The notes: generated by a model not told the origin, from the letters alone. A stretch of 64,000 bases of DNA from Inmirania thermothiophila (GCF_003751635.1 NZ_RJVI01000002.1:186001-250000), one strand, 5' to 3'; shown: positions 40,133 through 49,470, counted from the stretch's first letter. Translations and numbers: made by a program.

Positions 40133-41716
40133 TCACTGGATGCGCACGGGCTCGGGGACGACCTCGCCGGGGTCGCGGAAGCGCAGGTCCACCCGCGTGC
40201 CCTCGCCCGGCTCGCTCTCGATGCGCAGCTCCCCGCCGAGGCGGCGCGCCCGCTCCTGCATGATGCTGAGCCCCACGTGTTCGCCCGGGCGGCCTTCGAG
40301 ATGGCGCCCCTCGAAGCCGACCCCGTCGTCCTCCACCAGGACGTGGTACTCGCCGTCGCGGCAGCGCATGAGGATGCGCACGGCATGGGCCCTGCTGTGC
40401 TTGCGGATGTTGGCGAGGGCCTCCTGGACGATGCGCAGCACCTGCAGCTCGTAGAGGGCGGGCAGGCGCGCCGCGCCGCATTCCTTCTGGAGGAAGGTGG
40501 CGATGCCGGTCTCGCGCCGGAAGCGCTCCACGGTTTCCTCGATCGCCGGCAGCAGGCCCCGATCGTCCAGCGGCGCACGGAAGTGGACGAGGAGCTCGCG
40601 CAGCTCCGTGTGGGCCTCGTCGAGGCCGTTGCGGATGCGCTCCAGCTCGCGCCGCCCCGCCGTGGCATCGCCCTGCTCCATCATCTCGGCCAGCATCCGC
40701 ACCTGGTAGCGCAGGCTCGCCAGGGTCTGGGCGAGGGAGTCGTGGAGCTCGTGGGCGAGCATGGTGCGCTCGCGCATGACGCTGAAGCGGCGCGCCTTCT
40801 CGTCGAGACGGGCCTTCTCGATGGCCATCCCGAGGTGGCGGCCGATGCTGGTCAGCAGCTCGCGCTCGTCGTCGTCGAGGCGGAAGCCGGGGCGGTCCAC
40901 GAAGAGGTTGTAGATCCCCAGCGTGCGGCCGCGGTAGTGCAGCGGCACCACGACGAGGGTCGCCTGCTCGCCCCCGAGGAGGGGACCGGCGAGGGCCTGC
41001 TCGCACGCCTGCAGGTCGGTGCGGCAGAGGAGGGCGCCGTCGGCGGCGGCGGCGCCGCAGAGGCAGTTGCGCACGTCCACGTGGCGCTCGCGCTCCTCGA
41101 GCTCGGGGTCGAGCCCGCGGCTGGCCACGAGTCGCAGGGTTCCGTCCTCGCCGCGCAGCCGCACGGTGGCGGCGCGGGCGCGCACCACCCGGATCAGGGT
41201 GTCGAGGAAGCGGCCCAGCAGGTCGTCCAGGTCGCGCGAGGCGTTGATGCTGGCGGCGACGTCGTAGAGAACCTGGAGCGAGCGCGTCTTCTGGGCGAGG
41301 GTGTCGGTGTGGCGGCAGATCTCCTCGTCCACGGCGCGGCTGACGCGCTCGAGGTCCTCGCCGATGGCGTTGATCTCGGCCGCCAGGGGGCTGTCGCCGG
41401 CCATGCGCGCGCCGAGGTCGCCGGCACGCACGCGCGCCGCCCACGCCGCCACCTCGCCCAGGCTGCGCGCAAGCCTTGCGTGGGCACGATGGCCGAGGTA
41501 GGCGAGCAGGGCGAGGGCCGCGCCCGCAAGGGCGGGGATCCAGGGACCCGCGCCGGTCGCAAGGGTCGCGATCAGGAGGGCACCGAGCAGGGCCGCGAGG
41601 AGAAGGAACGGCAGCAGCAGCCCCTCGCGCAGGAGGAAGGCGGCGACACCGGGCCTTCCCGGGCGCGCGGCCTGCGTCGGGTGCCGGTGATGCGCATCCT
41701 CGCCGATCGCGGCCAT
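40133..41716 (-). CDS. NarX-like histidine kinase with cysteine-bearing GAF domain
   Basis: A 527-residue sensor kinase if the ATG at 41716 is used; the frame is open 39 codons further. Two adjacent membrane helices (about 33-52 and 57-76) leave almost no periplasmic loop, so the nitrate-binding P-box of NarX is missing. HAMP (76-130) and a GAF domain (150-300) follow. The GAF carries Cys218, Cys220, Cys231 and Cys238 in an NCLCG...C...C arrangement, a possible Fe-S, heme or thiol sensor site. HisKA_3 has His325 in ELHDSLAQ, and the HATPase ends the protein. With the next gene it forms a two-component pair; being located after dsrR suggests control by redox or sulfur status. Confidence 0.85.
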   Translation of the reverse strand: MAAIGEDAHHRHPTQAARPGRPGVAAFLLREGLLLPFLLLAALLGALLIATLATGAGPWIPALAGAALALLAYLGHRAHARLARSLGEVAAWAARVRAGDLGARMAGDSPLAAEINAIGEDLERVSRAVDEEICRHTDTLAQKTRSLQVLYDVAASINASRDLDDLLGRFLDTLIRVVRARAATVRLRGEDGTLRLVASRGLDPELEERERHVDVRNCLCGAAAADGALLCRTDLQACEQALAGPLLGGEQATLVVVPLHYRGRTLGIYNLFVDRPGFRLDDDERELLTSIGRHLGMAIEKARLDEKARRFSVMRERTMLAHELHDSLAQTLASLRYQVRMLAEMMEQGDATAGRRELERIRNGLDEAHTELRELLVHFRAPLDDRGLLPAIEETVERFRRETGIATFLQKECGAARLPALYELQVLRIVQEALANIRKHSRAHAVRILMRCRDGEYHVLVEDDGVGFEGRHLEGRPGEHVGLSIMQERARRLGGELRIESEPGEGTRVDLRFRDPGEVVPEPVRIQ

Positions 41717-41770
41717 GGCGATCCGCCCCGCGGCCGGGGCGCAGGTGGGACCTGGCCCCGAGTTTACCAC

Positions 41771-41798
41771 CGCGGCGGCGAGGGCGGCCGCCGCCGCG
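41771..41798 (-). terminator. GC hairpin after dsrR
   Basis: CGCGGCGGC (41771-41779) pairs perfectly with GCCGCCGCG (41790-41798) around a 10-base loop, in the 121-bp gap between dsrR and the kinase gene. No T-run follows on the minus strand, so it is at best a weak or Rho-assisted end point for the dsr transcript. Confidence 0.35.
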
Positions 41799-41837
41799 TC
41801 CCCCCTGTCGCCGATGCGGCGGCGGCCTGCCATTGCG

Positions 41838-42149
41838 TCAGTCCTCCGCCGGGGGCTCGTGGCGCGGGTCGTTGGGGTTGTAGAAGATGAAGCGGTGCTC
41901 GCCCGGCGCGTACTCCACGTAGTCGATCACCATGCCCTCGACGATGTCCTCGGTGTCGCGGGTGACCAGCACGGTGACCCCGTGAAGCTCGATTAGGTGG
42001 TCGGTCTCGCGCGGCTCGTCGAAGCCGATGGCGTAGTCCATGAGCCCCTGGGGGCCCACCTTGACCGCCAGGCGCAGCACCGCAGGCAGGCCCTGGCGGT
42101 CCGCCTCGCTGCGGATCTGCGCGGCGGCGCGTTCGGTGAGCTGGATCAT
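41838..42149 (-). CDS. dsrR: DsrR, IscA-like protein without cysteines
   Basis: A 103-residue protein with the A-type iron-sulfur carrier fold (LTERAAAQIRSEADRQG; LRLAVKVGPQGLMDYAIGFDE). None of the three IscA cysteines is present; the protein has no cysteine at all. This is the defining property of DsrR from Allochromatium vinosum, which is known to affect dsr expression or maturation post-transcriptionally rather than to carry clusters. Its ATG overlaps the end of dsrN by 4 bp. It closes the canonical dsr order; no dsrS follows. Confidence 0.93.
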   Translation of the reverse strand: MIQLTERAAAQIRSEADRQGLPAVLRLAVKVGPQGLMDYAIGFDEPRETDHLIELHGVTVLVTRDTEDIVEGMVIDYVEYAPGEHRFIFYNPNDPRHEPPAED

Positions 42150-43540
42150 GGCGCGCTCCTCCTGCTGGCGGCGGCGGCGCGGGCGCGCACGAAGGCGAGG
42201 AAGCGCTGCACCCAGGGATTGGCGCGGGTGTGCCGCTGGTGGGCGTAGCAGGCCAGGAGGTTGCGCACCACGATGCCGTCGCGTCCTCCGCCGATGCCGG
42301 TGCCGCGGACGACCTCGTAGGCGCAGAGCGTCGCCGGCGGCAGGTCCACGAGGGCGGAGTAGTGGAACTCGTGCACCGGGATCTCGCCGGGACCGTCACC
42401 CAGGCGCGGCCAGGGCGCCGCGGCGGTCTCGCGCAGGCGGCCGTAGCCGCGCCCCACGGGGCGCCCATGCATGCGGGCGGTGGCCGGGATGACGCCGCAC
42501 ATGGGGGCGCGGGTGCCCCGCCACGCGATGGCACGGGCGAGATACATGAGGCCGCCGCACTCGGCATAGGCCGGCAGCCCGCGCTCGAGGATGGCGGTGC
42601 GGATCTCGTGGCGCAGGGGCGCGTTGGCGGCCAGGGCCTCGAGATGGGTCTCGGGAAAGCCGCCGCCGATGAAGAGCGCGTCCACCTCGGGCAGGCGCGC
42701 ATCGCGCAGGGGGCTGAAGGGGACGATGCGCGCACCGGCCCGCTCGAGGGCCTCGAGATCGTCCGGGTAGTAGAAGCCGAAGGCGGCGTCCCGTGCCACG
42801 CCGATGCGCACCGCGCTGCAGGAGGGCAGGGGGCGCGGCGGCGGGGCGCGGCGCGGCACCGGCGCTGCCGCCGCAAGGAGCGCCTCCAGATCGACGCCGC
42901 GCTCGACGGCATCGGCCATGCGCTGCACCGCGTCCTCGGCCGCACCGTGCTCCTCCGCGGGGACGAGGCCGAGGTGGCGCTCCGGGATCCTGAGGCGGGG
43001 GTCCTCGGCCACCGCGCCCAGCACGGGCACCGCGGTGTAGGTCTCGAGGGCGCGGCGCAGCTTGGCCTCGTGGCGGGCGCCGGCGACGCGGTTGAGGATG
43101 ACCCCCGCGACGGGCACGTCGGGCTCGAAGCCGGCGAGCCCCTGCACCAGGGGGGCGACGCCGCGGGTCATGCCGCGGGTGTCGAGGACCAGCACCACCG
43201 GCGCCCCCAGGAGGCGGGCGAGCGCGGCGTTGCTGTCGGCGCCGTCGGCGGCCACCCCGTCGTGCAGCCCCTTGGTGCCCTCGACGAGGGCGACGTCGGC
43301 GTCGGTGCCGGCGGCGGTGCGGATCTCGTCCGGCGCCTGGGTGTGGAAGTCGAGGTTGCGGCAGGGCCGGCCCGCGGCGCGGCCGAGCCACATGGGGTCG
43401 ATGTAGTCCGGACCCTTCTTGAGGGGCTGCACGCTCAGGCCGCGCCGGCGCAGGGCGCGCACGAGGCCGACGGCGACGACGGTCTTGCCCGAGGACTTGT
43501 GGGCGGCGGAGAGGTAGACGAGCCGGGTGGGCTCAGGCAC
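42146..43540 (-). CDS. dsrN: DsrN, siroheme amidase (cobyrinate a,c-diamide synthase-like)
   Basis: A 464-residue glutamine-dependent amidotransferase related to CobB/CbiA. The P-loop is AAHKSSGKTVV (12-22). The C-terminal class I glutaminase domain has the nucleophile Cys in YAECGGLMYLA and the HEFHYS region with the acid/base His. DsrN converts siroheme to siroheme amide, the form found in DsrAB. Its neighbours dsrP (8-bp overlap) and dsrR (4-bp overlap) fix the assignment; a cobalamin role is less likely because no other cob genes are nearby. Confidence 0.93.
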   Translation of the reverse strand: MPEPTRLVYLSAAHKSSGKTVVAVGLVRALRRRGLSVQPLKKGPDYIDPMWLGRAAGRPCRNLDFHTQAPDEIRTAAGTDADVALVEGTKGLHDGVAADGADSNAALARLLGAPVVLVLDTRGMTRGVAPLVQGLAGFEPDVPVAGVILNRVAGARHEAKLRRALETYTAVPVLGAVAEDPRLRIPERHLGLVPAEEHGAAEDAVQRMADAVERGVDLEALLAAAAPVPRRAPPPRPLPSCSAVRIGVARDAAFGFYYPDDLEALERAGARIVPFSPLRDARLPEVDALFIGGGFPETHLEALAANAPLRHEIRTAILERGLPAYAECGGLMYLARAIAWRGTRAPMCGVIPATARMHGRPVGRGYGRLRETAAAPWPRLGDGPGEIPVHEFHYSALVDLPPATLCAYEVVRGTGIGGGRDGIVVRNLLACYAHQRHTRANPWVQRFLAFVRARAAAASRRSAP

Positions 43541-44762
43541 GCACCGCCTCCGTGGCCCCCGCCGCGGGCGCCGGGGCCTGCTCGTCCCCGAGGGCGGCGG
43601 GGAGGATGGCCAGCACCCGCAGGGCCAGCAAGGTGATCAGCCCGGTGATGCCGAGGCCCGACAGCCCCAGCAGGAGCTCCACCCCGGTGGGCCGGTAGGT
43701 GTGGATCACGCCGTCGAAGAAGCTGCTCGAGACCTCCATGCCGGGGAAGAGGATCAGCGGGTAGCTCTGTCCGCCGATGATGATGACGTAGATCTGGGCG
43801 AGCCCGCCCAGGAGGACGGCAAGCCCCGCGAGGGCGATGGCGCCGCGCTGCCGCCCGAGGGTGGGGTGGTAGACGAGGCCCAGCGGCACCAGGCCGCCCA
43901 CCAGCACCTGACCGACCCAGAACAGCGCCGTGACCGCGCCGCCTTCCACGAGGATGTAGCGCTCCACGCCGTGATGCTCGGCGGCGTAGAGGTTGGTCAG
44001 GTGCTGCACCGCCGTGAAGTAGAGCACCACGGCGACGAAGACGCCGAGCAGGTTCTTCAGGCGGTGCAGCAGATGGTCGCCGAGGGGGCGCCCGGTGGCG
44101 CGGAAGGCCCCGATGAGGACGAGCAGGAAGAGCGCGGTGCCGAAGGCGAGCGACATGGCGATGAAGAGCGGCGCCATGATCGCCGCGTCGTAGGCCTGCC
44201 GCGCCACGAGGAAGCCGAAGATGGAGCCCGTGCCGGTGGTCAGGATCAGCCGCCAGAGGAAGGCGACGGTGCCGGCGACGCGGCTGTAGCGGTTCATCCG
44301 CCGCTCCAGCATGAGCCAGAGATAGACCGCGGCGATGGCGAGGAAGCCGGTGTAGAGGTAGATGTTCCAGGCGAAGATGGAGCGGAAGTTGTACCGCGTC
44401 ATGGCCACGACGAGGCGGTCCGGCCGCCCCAGGTCCAGCACGAGGACCGCAAGCCCCCCCACCAGGCAGGCGATGGCGAGCACCGCCGAGAGCGGGGCGA
44501 GCGGCTTGTACGCCTTGCGGCCGAAGACCGAGGCCACCGAGGCCACGTTGAGGGCGCCCGAGGCGGTGACGATGAGGAAGACGGCGAAGACGTGCGGCAG
44601 GCCCCAGACGATCTGGTTGGTCATGCCGGTGATGGCGTGGCCGTGGTGCTCCATCTGCCAGGCCGCCCACAGCCCCGCGGCGACCAGCGCCCCGAGCAGG
44701 GCGGCGAGGGCGTAGAAGCCGCCGGAGCGGCCCTCGATGGCTTGCAGGCGCGGTTCCTTCAT
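43533..44762 (-). CDS. dsrP: DsrP, NrfD-like integral membrane subunit
   Basis: A 409-residue inner-membrane protein with about ten hydrophobic helices, in the NrfD/PsrC (polysulfide reductase) family. It is the quinone-interacting anchor of the DsrMKJOP complex and passes electrons between the quinone pool and the periplasmic DsrO/DsrJ. Typical segments are YNFRSIFAWNIYLYTGFL and GTGSIFGFLVARQAYD. The ATG lies 21 bp after dsrO, and the 3' end overlaps dsrN by 8 bp. Confidence 0.94.
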   Translation of the reverse strand: MKEPRLQAIEGRSGGFYALAALLGALVAAGLWAAWQMEHHGHAITGMTNQIVWGLPHVFAVFLIVTASGALNVASVASVFGRKAYKPLAPLSAVLAIACLVGGLAVLVLDLGRPDRLVVAMTRYNFRSIFAWNIYLYTGFLAIAAVYLWLMLERRMNRYSRVAGTVAFLWRLILTTGTGSIFGFLVARQAYDAAIMAPLFIAMSLAFGTALFLLVLIGAFRATGRPLGDHLLHRLKNLLGVFVAVVLYFTAVQHLTNLYAAEHHGVERYILVEGGAVTALFWVGQVLVGGLVPLGLVYHPTLGRQRGAIALAGLAVLLGGLAQIYVIIIGGQSYPLILFPGMEVSSSFFDGVIHTYRPTGVELLLGLSGLGITGLITLLALRVLAILPAALGDEQAPAPAAGATEAVRA

Positions 44763-44783
44763 GGGCTCCCTTCCCCCGAGCGG

Positions 44784-45527
44784 TCAGACGTTGAGACCGA
44801 GGTAGCGCACACCGGGATCGAGACCGAGGTCGGCGCGCAGCGCCTCGCCCCCGAGCTCGCGCACGCTTCGCGCGATCTCGCTCGCCGGGTCCGCGAGGTC
44901 GCCGAAGACGAGGGCGGCGTTGCCCGTGCGACGGCAGGCCTCGACGCAGGCCGGCTCGCGGCCTGCGTCCACGCGGTGCACGCACAGGGTGCAGGACTCC
45001 ACCGTGCCCTTGCCGCGCGGCGCCCAGGGGCGCGGGTCCTCCACCGCCTCGTGCTCGAGCGAGCGCGCCTTGTAGGGGCAGGCCATCATGCAGTAGCGGC
45101 AGCCGATGCAGCGGTGGCGGTCCACCAGGACGATGCCGTCGGCGCGGCGCATGGAGGCCCCGGTGGGGCAGACGTCGACGCAGGGCGGGTGCGCGCAGTG
45201 CTGGCACATGACCGGCAGGGAGAAGCTGCGGCCGCTGCGCGGGTCGCGCACGCGCACCTTGCGGATCCACTGCGGGTCGGTCTCGGGCCGGCCGCGCCCG
45301 CCCCAGCCGTTTTCCTCGCGGCAGGCGCTGACGCAGGCGTCGCAGCCGTCCGCGCAGCGGCGGGTGTCCACCAGCAGGCCCCAGCGCTGCCGGGACGAGG
45401 CGGGCTCGCCGGCGGGGCGGGCCGCCGCCGGCCCGAGGAGGAAGACGCCGGGCGCGAGCAGCACGCCCGCCGCGAGGGCGCCGCCCGCCCGCAGGAAGTC
45501 CCGTCGTGTCGCAGCTTGCTCGGCCAC
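44784..45527 (-). CDS. dsrO: DsrO, Tat-exported ferredoxin-like subunit
   Basis: A 247-residue periplasmic iron-sulfur protein of the DMSO-reductase B/NrfC type, part of DsrMKJOP. The Tat signal TRRDFLRAGG (about residues 7-16) and hydrophobic stretch are followed by four cysteine clusters, including CADGCDACVSACR, CQHCAHPPCVDVCP and CIGCRYCMMACPY, for up to four [4Fe-4S] centres. The frame is open to a TTG at 45548, but I choose GTG 45527 because AGGAGG lies 8 bp before it and it gives a normal short n-region. Confidence 0.93.
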   Translation of the reverse strand: MAEQAATRRDFLRAGGALAAGVLLAPGVFLLGPAAARPAGEPASSRQRWGLLVDTRRCADGCDACVSACREENGWGGRGRPETDPQWIRKVRVRDPRSGRSFSLPVMCQHCAHPPCVDVCPTGASMRRADGIVLVDRHRCIGCRYCMMACPYKARSLEHEAVEDPRPWAPRGKGTVESCTLCVHRVDAGREPACVEACRRTGNAALVFGDLADPASEIARSVRELGGEALRADLGLDPGVRYLGLNV

Positions 45528-45544
45528 CTCGTGAACCCTCCTTC

Positions 45545-45961
45545 TCAACGGCCCGCGGCGAGCTCACCGGCGATGCGCCGCGCCGCCGCCTCGGCCTCGG
45601 GATCCGGACGCCCCGAGTGGCACTGGAAGCAGTCGATGCGCACCGCGGCGTAGCGGTGGCAGCTCTCGCAGAACTGCCCGGGCGCGGCCACGCTCACCGG
45701 CTGCCCGCGCTCGTCGCGGCCGGCATGGCAGGCGATGCACAGCCGGAGGCTGAAGCGCTCGCCGCGGATGCCCTGCCGCACCGTGCGCGCGCGCTGGTGG
45801 CGCAGCAGCTCCATGTGCTCGCGCCGCATCTGCTCCGCGGGGAGGACGCAGCGCGGACCCACGGCCGGGGCGACGATCTCGGGCAGCGGCACCGCCCGGG
45901 CGGCGGTCGAGGCCGCCAGGGCGGCGAGGCCGGTCAGCAGCGCGGCGAGCAGCCTGGCCAT
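45545..45961 (-). CDS. dsrJ: DsrJ, triheme cytochrome c
   Basis: A 138-residue periplasmic cytochrome with a signal peptide or anchor at 1-23 and three c-type heme sites: CIACH, CESCH and CFQCH. Cys38 (GPRCVLP), ahead of the first site, corresponds to the conserved cysteine that can ligate one heme in DsrJ. EQMRREHMELL supplies likely Met/His ligands. It is the electron entry or exit point of DsrMKJOP on the periplasmic side. It lies 7 bp after dsrL and just before dsrO. Confidence 0.94.
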   Translation of the reverse strand: MARLLAALLTGLAALAASTAARAVPLPEIVAPAVGPRCVLPAEQMRREHMELLRHQRARTVRQGIRGERFSLRLCIACHAGRDERGQPVSVAAPGQFCESCHRYAAVRIDCFQCHSGRPDPEAEAAARRIAGELAAGR

Positions 45962-45968
45962 GGTCCGG

Positions 45969-47939
45969 TCACTCCCCCAGCCCCATCTGGATGTAGCCCG
46001 TGGGGCAGACGTCGTGGCAGATGTGGCAGCCGATGCAGCGGGTGTAGTCGGTGTAGACGTAGCGGCCCGTGGTGCGCTGCGACTTCGGCACCCGGTGCAC
46101 CGCATCCTGCGGGCAGAAGACGACGCAGTTGTCGCACTCGAAGCACAGCCCGCAGCTCATGCAGCGGCTCGCCTCCTTCTGCGCCTCCTCGTCGGTGTAG
46201 CGCTCGAGGCGGTCGGCCCCCTCCTCCTTGAGCACCACCTCCGGCGGCAGCTCCAGCTCCCGGCGCCGGATGCGCGGGGTGTAGGGGAAGTGCCCGAGGA
46301 AGAGCTCCTCGTGGGTGATGACCTCGAACTGGGAGCGGTCCTCGAAGTTGTGCACCGCGAAGTCGCTCTCCGAGGTGCCGCGCACCGGCTCGTGGACCTC
46401 GGCCGGGGCGTGGCCGGTCTCGGCGAGCTTGTTGAGGAGGTTGAAGTGGTGCACGTCCACCTTCGGCCGCTTCGCCATGGGCTCGCCGCGCAGGTAGTGG
46501 TCGATGCTCTCGGCGGCGATGCGGGCCTGGCCGATGGCGGTGGTGAGCAGATGCGGGCGGATGATGTCGCCGGCGACGAAGTGGCCGGGCTTGCCCTTGA
46601 CCTGGAAGTTGCGGTCGGGGTCGATGAAGCCGCGGCCGTTGTTGAGGTCCTCGTACCCGGTGAAGTCGCCCTGCTGGCCGATGGCGGCGACGATGAGGTC
46701 GGCCTCGATCTCCTCCTCGCTGCCCTCCACCGGCACCACCTGGCCGTCCTTGAGCTCGGTGCGCACCACGCGCAGCGCCTTGGCCCGGCCGTCCTCGCCC
46801 ACCACCACGGCCACCGGCTGGAGCCGGTCGCGGATCTCGACGCCGATGCGCAGCGCCTCCTCCACCTCGTGGCGCTGGGCCGCCATCTTGTCCACCGGGC
46901 GGCGCGTGATGAGGACGACGTCGGCGCCCTCGGCGCGTGCGGTCTCGGCGACGTCGTGGGCCATCTGGCCGAAGGCGGAGCGCTCCGGGTGGTCCACCGG
47001 GTTCTCCTTGGTGATGTGGCCGAGGCGGCGGGCGACGGTGGCGACGTCGATGGAGGTGTCGCCGCCGCCGATCACCACGACGCGCCCCTGGATGGCGCGC
47101 ATGCGGCCATCGTTGTAGGCGTTGAGGAAGGCCACGCCGGTGATGACGTTGGGGGCGTCGCCGCCCGGGACGTCCAGGGCGCGGCCGCTCTGGGCGCCGA
47201 TGGCCCAGAAGATGGCGTCGAACTCGCGCTCGAGCTCGGCGACGCTGACGTCGGTGCCGACGCGGGTCCGGGTGCGCACCTCGACGCCCATGTCGAGGAT
47301 GCGCTGGATCTCGGCGTCGAGCACCGTGCGCGGCGTGCGGAAGCCCGGGATGCCGTAGCGCATCATGCCGCCGAGCTTCTCGTGCTCGTCGAAGATGGTG
47401 CAGGCATGGCCCATGCGGCGCAGGTGGTAGGCGGCGGCGAGCCCCGCCGGGCCGCCGCCGATGATGGCCACCTTCTTGCCCGTCTCCTTCGCCGGGGGAT
47501 CGAAGCGGTAGCCGGCGGCGATGGCGTAGTCGCCGATGTAGTGCTCGACGGCGTTGATGCCGACGTGGTCCTCCACCTGGTTGCGGTTGCAGCCCGACTC
47601 GCAGGGGGCCGGGCAGACCCGCCCCATGATGGCGGGGAAGGGGTTGGCCGCGGTGGCGCGGCGGAAGGCGTACTCCTGCCAGCTCATCCCCTCGGCCGGC
47701 TTCTCCATGCCGCGGACGATGTTGAGCCAGCCGCGGATGTCGTGCCCGGAGGGGCAGGATGCCGAGCAGGGCGGCGTCCGCAGCACGTAGGTGGGGCACT
47801 TGTGGGACCAGCCGGACTGGAAGATCTTCTCGCTGAGCCGGCGATAGCGGCTGTCGCCCTCCCGGAAGCGGCGGAAGGTGCGCTCCTCGGGGCTCTTCGC
47901 CGGCGCTGCGGGGCTCGCGTTGTCACGTGCCGTGGCCAT
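45969..47939 (-). CDS. dsrL: DsrL, iron-sulfur flavoprotein NAD(P)H oxidoreductase
   Basis: A 656-residue GltD-like flavoprotein. The N-terminal cysteines (CPTYVLRTPPCSASCPSG) form a glutamate-synthase-type Fe-S site; FAD (IIGGGPAGLAAAYHLRRMG) and NAD (VIGGGDTSIDVATVARRLG) folds follow. A C-terminal ferredoxin pair (CMSCGLCFECDNC and CIGCHICHDVCP) ends it. In A. vinosum DsrL is essential for sulfur oxidation and couples DsrAB to NAD+. Its presence with DsrEFH marks this operon as the oxidative type. It starts 21 bp after dsrK. Confidence 0.95.
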   Translation of the reverse strand: MATARDNASPAAPAKSPEERTFRRFREGDSRYRRLSEKIFQSGWSHKCPTYVLRTPPCSASCPSGHDIRGWLNIVRGMEKPAEGMSWQEYAFRRATAANPFPAIMGRVCPAPCESGCNRNQVEDHVGINAVEHYIGDYAIAAGYRFDPPAKETGKKVAIIGGGPAGLAAAYHLRRMGHACTIFDEHEKLGGMMRYGIPGFRTPRTVLDAEIQRILDMGVEVRTRTRVGTDVSVAELEREFDAIFWAIGAQSGRALDVPGGDAPNVITGVAFLNAYNDGRMRAIQGRVVVIGGGDTSIDVATVARRLGHITKENPVDHPERSAFGQMAHDVAETARAEGADVVLITRRPVDKMAAQRHEVEEALRIGVEIRDRLQPVAVVVGEDGRAKALRVVRTELKDGQVVPVEGSEEEIEADLIVAAIGQQGDFTGYEDLNNGRGFIDPDRNFQVKGKPGHFVAGDIIRPHLLTTAIGQARIAAESIDHYLRGEPMAKRPKVDVHHFNLLNKLAETGHAPAEVHEPVRGTSESDFAVHNFEDRSQFEVITHEELFLGHFPYTPRIRRRELELPPEVVLKEEGADRLERYTDEEAQKEASRCMSCGLCFECDNCVVFCPQDAVHRVPKSQRTTGRYVYTDYTRCIGCHICHDVCPTGYIQMGLGE

Positions 47940-47960
47940 GCCTCGCTCTCCTCTGATGGC

Positions 47961-49454
47961 TCATTCCTTGGTCCCGAGCTGGATGGCGTTGCTCACCAGC
48001 TGATGGACGCTCACGATCATGTCCATGGGGAGGTCGTAGTAGGGCAGCACCTTGGTGAACTGGCTCTTGCAGATGGCGCAGATGGCCGCCATGTGGGTGA
48101 CGCCCTCGCGCTCCACGACCTCCTTGAGGGCCTGCATCCGCGGCAGCGCCCCCTTGACCCGGATCTCCATGAGGTCGTCCGTGAGCAGCCCGCCGCCGCC
48201 GCCGCAGCAGAAGGTGCGCTCCATGGTGGTGGCCGGGTCCATCTCGACGAACTTGTTGACGCTGGCCTTGATGACCTCGCGCGGGATGTGGAACTGCCCG
48301 CCCGGCATGTCGCCCATACGGGAGGCGCGGGCCACGTTGCACGAGTCGTGGAAGGTGACCGTCATGTGGTCGTTGGCCGAGGGGTCGAGGTTGAGCGCGC
48401 CGCGCCGGATGAGGTCGTAGGTGACCTCGCACATGTGCTGCGGCACCGGGTAGCGCTTGTCCAGGAAATCCCAGGGGCCGGCCAGCGTGTTGAGGAAGCT
48501 GTAGGCGACGCGCCAGGCGTGGCCGCACTCGCCGAAGACGATGCGCTTGACCCCGAGGTCCTGCGCCGCCTTGCGGATGCGCAGGGCGATCCGGCGCATG
48601 TTCTCGTAGCTGCCGATGAACATGCCGAAGTTGGCCGCCTCGGAGGCGTAGGTGCTGAGGGTCCAGGAGATGCCGGCCTGGTGGAAGACCTTGGCGTAGC
48701 CGATCAGGCCCTCCACATGCGGTTCGGCGAAGAAGTCGGCCGACGGGGTGACCAGCAGCACCTCCGCCCCCTCCACGTCGAGCGGGAAGCGGACGTCGAC
48801 GCCGGTGTCCTCCTTGACCTCCTCCTCGAGCCCCTCGAGGGTGTCCTCCAGCGCGGGGCCGGGCAGCCCCAGGTTGTTCCCGATCTTGTGGACCTTGGCG
48901 ATGATCTCGTTGCAGTACTTCTGCCCCTGGCCGACGTGGTCCATGATCTCGCGCGCGGCCATGGAGATCTCGGCGGTGTCGATGCCGTAGGGGCAGAAGA
49001 CCGAACAGCGGCGGCACTGCGAGCACTGGTGGAAATAGGTGTACCACTGGTCCAGCATCTCGCGGTCGAGCTCGCGCGCGCCCACGAGGGCGGGGGCGAT
49101 CTTGCCGCCGAGGGTGAAGTGGCGCCGGTAGACGCTGCGCATCAGATCCTGCCGCGCCACCGGCATGTTGCGCGGGTCCTGGGTGCCGAGGAAGTAGTGG
49201 CACTTGTCCGTGCAGGCGCCGCAGCGCACGCAGGCGTCGAGGAAGACCTGCAGCGAGCGGTACTTGCCCAGCAGGTCGCCCATCTTCTCCAGCGCCCGCG
49301 CCTGCCAGTCCTCCACCAGTTCGCCCGGGAAGCCCAGCGGCTCCTGGTGCGCCGGCGCGGCGGGGAAGGGGCGGACGTGGGCGGTCGCGCCCGGCCGCAG
49401 GGGCGGGATCTCGTCCGGATACTCGCGCAGTGCGGGGGTCTCGAAGTCGGCCAC
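47961..49454 (-). CDS. dsrK: DsrK, heterodisulfide-reductase-like Fe-S subunit
   Basis: A 497-residue cytoplasmic subunit of DsrMKJOP related to HdrD. Two [4Fe-4S] motifs are present, Cys75/78/81/85 and Cys144/147/150/154, and CCG-type cysteine segments (ECGHAW, DSCN, CCGGGGG, CAICK) form the non-cubane catalytic cluster thought to act on the DsrC trisulfide. GTG 49454 is chosen because AGGAGG lies 6-8 bp upstream; the frame is open 40 codons further, inside dsrM. It follows dsrM by 16 bp. Confidence 0.95.
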   Translation of the reverse strand: MADFETPALREYPDEIPPLRPGATAHVRPFPAAPAHQEPLGFPGELVEDWQARALEKMGDLLGKYRSLQVFLDACVRCGACTDKCHYFLGTQDPRNMPVARQDLMRSVYRRHFTLGGKIAPALVGARELDREMLDQWYTYFHQCSQCRRCSVFCPYGIDTAEISMAAREIMDHVGQGQKYCNEIIAKVHKIGNNLGLPGPALEDTLEGLEEEVKEDTGVDVRFPLDVEGAEVLLVTPSADFFAEPHVEGLIGYAKVFHQAGISWTLSTYASEAANFGMFIGSYENMRRIALRIRKAAQDLGVKRIVFGECGHAWRVAYSFLNTLAGPWDFLDKRYPVPQHMCEVTYDLIRRGALNLDPSANDHMTVTFHDSCNVARASRMGDMPGGQFHIPREVIKASVNKFVEMDPATTMERTFCCGGGGGLLTDDLMEIRVKGALPRMQALKEVVEREGVTHMAAICAICKSQFTKVLPYYDLPMDMIVSVHQLVSNAIQLGTKE

Positions 49455-49470
49455 GGCTACCTCCTGCCCC

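Noticed and set aside
40133-41716. Naming the kinase narX (nitrate sensor)
   Set aside because: No periplasmic nitrate-binding domain lies between the two membrane helices, and no nar genes are nearby.
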